Origin: Betaproteobacteria bacterium
Lineage (GTDB): Bacteria; Pseudomonadota; Gammaproteobacteria; Burkholderiales; SG8-41
Assembly (NCBI GenBank): GCA_025363575.1
Contig: JANYDM010000146.1
Span: 1 to 7,023, forward strand
DNA length: 7,023 nt
Direction of reading: 5' to 3'
In this document: one piece after another, positions 5,408 to 7,023 of the stretch
How the letters are laid out: every line of letters starts with the position of its first letter
Position numbering within the stretch: position 1 is the first letter of the stretch
Translations under genes and position numbers: made by a program
Notes under the pieces: model-generated
What the model was told of the DNA's origin: nothing
The model's database searches: none
What the model saw: the letters and a program-made list of their open reading frames with translations, nothing else

Positions 5408-6367
5408 TCAATCCGCCTTGATATTCGCCGTCTTGATCACCTTGCCCCATTTGTCTTTCTCGGCCTTGATGAACGCGCTGAATTCTTCCGGCGAGTTGGC
5501 GAGCGGCTGGGTGCCGAGCGCGATGTAGAGCTGCGCGATTTTTGGATTGGTAATTGCATGCGCGATTTCCTTGTTCAGGCGCTCGACGATTTCCCTCGAT
5601 GCGCCGGCGGGCAGCAGCAGGCCGTACCACTGCGTGACGTCGTAGCCCGGCATCAATTCGTTCATCGCCGGCAGGTTATCAAGCGAGCGCCTGGGGCCCG
5701 TGGTGGCGAGCATGCGCAGCTTGCCCGAGTGAGCGTGCGGCACGACCGACGGGCCGGTGCCGAACATCATGGTGGTTTCTCCCGACATCACCGCGATGGC
5801 GGCGGGCCCGTTGCCTTTGTAAGGAATGTGCACCGTCTTCACGTGGCCGAGCAGGTTCAGCAGCTCACCCGCGAGATGCGGCGCGCCGAGACTGCCGCTC
5901 GATGCAAATGTCAGCTTGTCGGGATTGGCCTTCGCGAGCGCGAGCAGTTCCTTCACCGATCTCGCCGGCAGCGAAGGATGCACGGTCAGCACGTAATCCG
6001 ACAGTGCGATAAGGCTGATCGGGCTGAAATCGCGGATCGGATCGTACGGCAGTTTCGACGACGACGCGGGCAGGATAGCGAGGGGCGCTACGTTGCCGAG
6101 TACTATCGTGTAGCCGTCGGGCGCGGATTTCGCCGCGAGCTCGGTGCCGATGAGCCCGCTCGCGCCGCCGCGCGTGTCGACGACGACCTGCTGGCCCATC
6201 TGATCGCCGAGCGCCTGCGCAATAATGCGCGCCGCGGCGTCGGTGCCGCCGCCGGGTGGATACGGCGAGATCAGCTTGATCGGCTTGTTCGGGTAGCCCT
6301 GCGCGGCCGCGCCGCCTGCGGCCAGCGCTGCCGCAGCAACGGCGAACAATGTGCGTCCTACGTTCAT
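5408..6367 (-). CDS. Bug-family periplasmic substrate-binding protein (tripartite tricarboxylate transporter receptor type)
   Basis: The 319-residue product has a signal peptide (MNVGRTLF then an Ala-rich stretch, cleavage near residue 23) and a mature start of QGYPNKPIKLI, typical of the family. Family blocks include PYPPGGGTDAAARIIAQ (about 35-51), the ligand-contact region ending in GGASGLIGTELAAKSAPDGYT (about 67-87), and LTFASSGSLGAPHLAGE in the second lobe. Bug receptors bind carboxylates, aromatic acids or amino acids for TctA/TctB membrane partners, which are not in this window; orphan receptors are numerous in Burkholderiales. The start is ATG 6367, preceded by GGAGG with 4-nt spacing. 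An in-frame ATG at 6388 lacks a ribosome binding site and would displace the signal peptide. As first gene of the minus-strand block it may supply substrate to the downstream enzymes. The ligand cannot be predicted. Confidence 0.93.
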   Translation of the reverse strand: MNVGRTLFAVAAAALAAGGAAAQGYPNKPIKLISPYPPGGGTDAAARIIAQALGDQMGQQVVVDTRGGASGLIGTELAAKSAPDGYTIVLGNVAPLAILPASSSKLPYDPIRDFSPISLIALSDYVLTVHPSLPARSVKELLALAKANPDKLTFASSGSLGAPHLAGELLNLLGHVKTVHIPYKGNGPAAIAVMSGETTMMFGTGPSVVPHAHSGKLRMLATTGPRRSLDNLPAMNELMPGYDVTQWYGLLLPAGASREIVERLNKEIAHAITNPKIAQLYIALGTQPLANSPEEFSAFIKAEKDKWGKVIKTANIKAD

Positions 6368-6638
6368 GCGTCCTCCGTGGGAATTCATTTGTTTTGCGCT
6401 AATCGGGGGAGTGGGTTACAGTCCGGCCCGCCATACCACTTATCCTGGTCATCCAGACGGGCGCCACGAGTTTCAACCCCACAGCGCCCGCTGCTTCTCC
6501 CGAGTTCGTCATCTTATCGCAGCGGCACCGCGCGCGCATTCGCGCCGGATTGCCATTGTGCCGGTCACGCCTGTGGTCGTCTTCTCTCCCGGTTGCCAGT
6601 GGCGGGCCGCCGTTCATCCATCGAACGAAGGAAACAAC
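6368..6638. other. Divergent intergenic region
   Basis: These 271 bp separate the receptor gene (-) from the zinc-ribbon gene (+) and should contain both promoters. I see no gene, RNA gene or strong inverted repeat, and no promoter hexamers clear enough to call. Open frames crossing it are shadows. Confidence 0.55.
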
Positions 6639-6902
6639 ATGCAACAGCAACTCGCGGCAACCCAAGTCATGACGGATCTCACGTGCTGGAAATGCGGCGA
6701 AGAAGCGCTGAAGGAAAAACTCGAAGCGGTCGACACCAACGCGTTTCGCCGCGTCACAACGGAGTCGTCCGCCCTGATGCAGTCCGAGTGCACGAAATGC
6801 GGCGCCCAGTCGGTAAACAAGACGCAGGCGCGCCACAACAAGACGCTCGGCCGCAAAAATCGCAAGGCGATCATCAAGGAACAGAACCGCAAGTCGGGTT
6901 AG
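6639..6902 (+). CDS. Small zinc-ribbon-like protein of unknown function
   Basis: This 87-residue basic protein has two CxxCG knuckles, C16-W-K-C19-G and C51-T-K-C54-G, separated by 31 residues. The four cysteines suit one structural zinc. The C-terminal third (about 60-87) is rich in Lys, Arg, Asn and Gln, a likely nucleic-acid-binding tail. There is no signal peptide. The ATG at 6639 is preceded by AAGGA (6628-6632) with 6-nt spacing. The gene is monocistronic by position, divergent from the receptor gene and followed by a strong hairpin. The pattern suggests an RNA-, DNA- or ribosome-associated protein, but I do not recognise the family. Confidence 0.75.
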   Translation: MQQQLAATQVMTDLTCWKCGEEALKEKLEAVDTNAFRRVTTESSALMQSECTKCGAQSVNKTQARHNKTLGRKNRKAIIKEQNRKSG

Positions 6903-6912
6903 GAAAAATATT

Positions 6913-6935
6913 CCCTCCCCCTTGACGGGGGAGGG
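6913..6935. repeat. Strong GC-rich hairpin repeat after the zinc-ribbon gene
   Basis: CCCTCCCCC (6913-6921) pairs perfectly with GGGGGAGGG (6927-6935) around TTGAC. It is followed by ccagggtgggggt, an arrangement common to a dispersed intergenic repeat of proteobacteria. It begins 10 bp after the stop codon and could stabilise or end the transcript, though no T-run follows. Confidence 0.65.
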
Positions 6936-6951
6936 CCAGGGTGGGGGTCAC

Positions 6952-7023
6952 AAGGCCGCGATCCTGGCCGCCCGCACCCTGATCGAGAAGGACCCGTCCT
7001 ACACCCGCGCGACCTCGCGCCTG
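6952..7023 (+). CDS. Fragment resembling the ribonucleoside-diphosphate reductase large subunit (5' end missing, runs off window)
   Basis: The last 24 codons read KAAILAARTLIEKDP followed by SYTRATSRL. This resembles the segment just after the ATP-cone of class Ia NrdA proteins (typically LAARTLIEKDPxY then a TARLL-like run), where the large subunit reduces ribonucleotides. In a complete gene about 100-150 residues should come before this point. Instead the same frame runs back into the GC-rich hairpin repeat with no plausible start and no N-terminal homology. It is therefore a truncated gene remnant, a repeat-mediated rearrangement or an assembly join. The family call rests on a short stretch recognised from memory. 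Confidence 0.45.

Noticed and set aside
5558..6925. 455-residue plus-strand open frame
   Set aside because: It crosses the receptor gene antisense, the intergenic region and the zinc-ribbon gene in a wrong frame; its composition is Arg/His-biased and it has no recognisable domain.

Overview
The window is high-GC, densely coded proteobacterial DNA. A betaproteobacterium (Burkholderiales-like) is most likely: it carries a Bug-family solute receptor, an RhlE-type DEAD-box helicase with a Gly/Gln/Arg-rich tail, and GTCATTCCCGC-type intergenic palindromes, all common in that group. No rRNA, tRNA, CRISPR array or transposase gene is visible. The assignment is an inference from gene content, not from a marker gene.

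Layout. Bases 1-879 (+) are the 3' end of an RhlE-like RNA helicase. A possible terminator and a perfect REP-like palindrome follow (890-956), where the helicase meets a long block of minus-strand genes. In transcription order from right to left, that block contains a periplasmic Bug-type receptor (6367-5408), two tandem paralogous proteins of unknown function (5329-4307 and 4232-3207), a UGSC-family selenoprotein read through an in-frame TGA (3038-2508), an orphan HigA-type antitoxin (2467-2090) and a secreted alpha-carbonic anhydrase (2062-962). To the right, on the plus strand, is a small four-cysteine zinc-ribbon-like protein (6639-6902). A strong hairpin repeat follows, and the window ends in a short coding fragment resembling the large subunit of ribonucleotide reductase, which lacks its own 5' end.

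The most interesting part is 2508-6367. Plain ORF calling splits one gene into two pieces at TGA 2750-2748. The two pieces share a reading frame, and the joined product has the motif Sec-Gly-Ser-Cys (U97-G-S-C100). An 8-bp stem with a GUG loop starts 11 nt after the UGA, as expected of a bacterial SECIS element. Upstream in the same direction lie two paralogues about three-quarters identical by eye, with matching GTG starts and ribosome binding sites, and a receptor gene. I infer a selenium-dependent redox or reductase-like module with an associated uptake receptor. The substrate and reaction cannot be read from the sequence, and the selenocysteine machinery (selA, selB, selC, selD) is not in the window.

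Intergenic spaces in the block are rich in inverted repeats: a terminator-like hairpin between the receptor and the first paralogue, an imperfect inverted repeat filling the gap between the paralogues, and a roughly 126-bp element with 21-bp inverted ends between the second paralogue and the selenoprotein. Co-transcription is therefore plausible but not certain.
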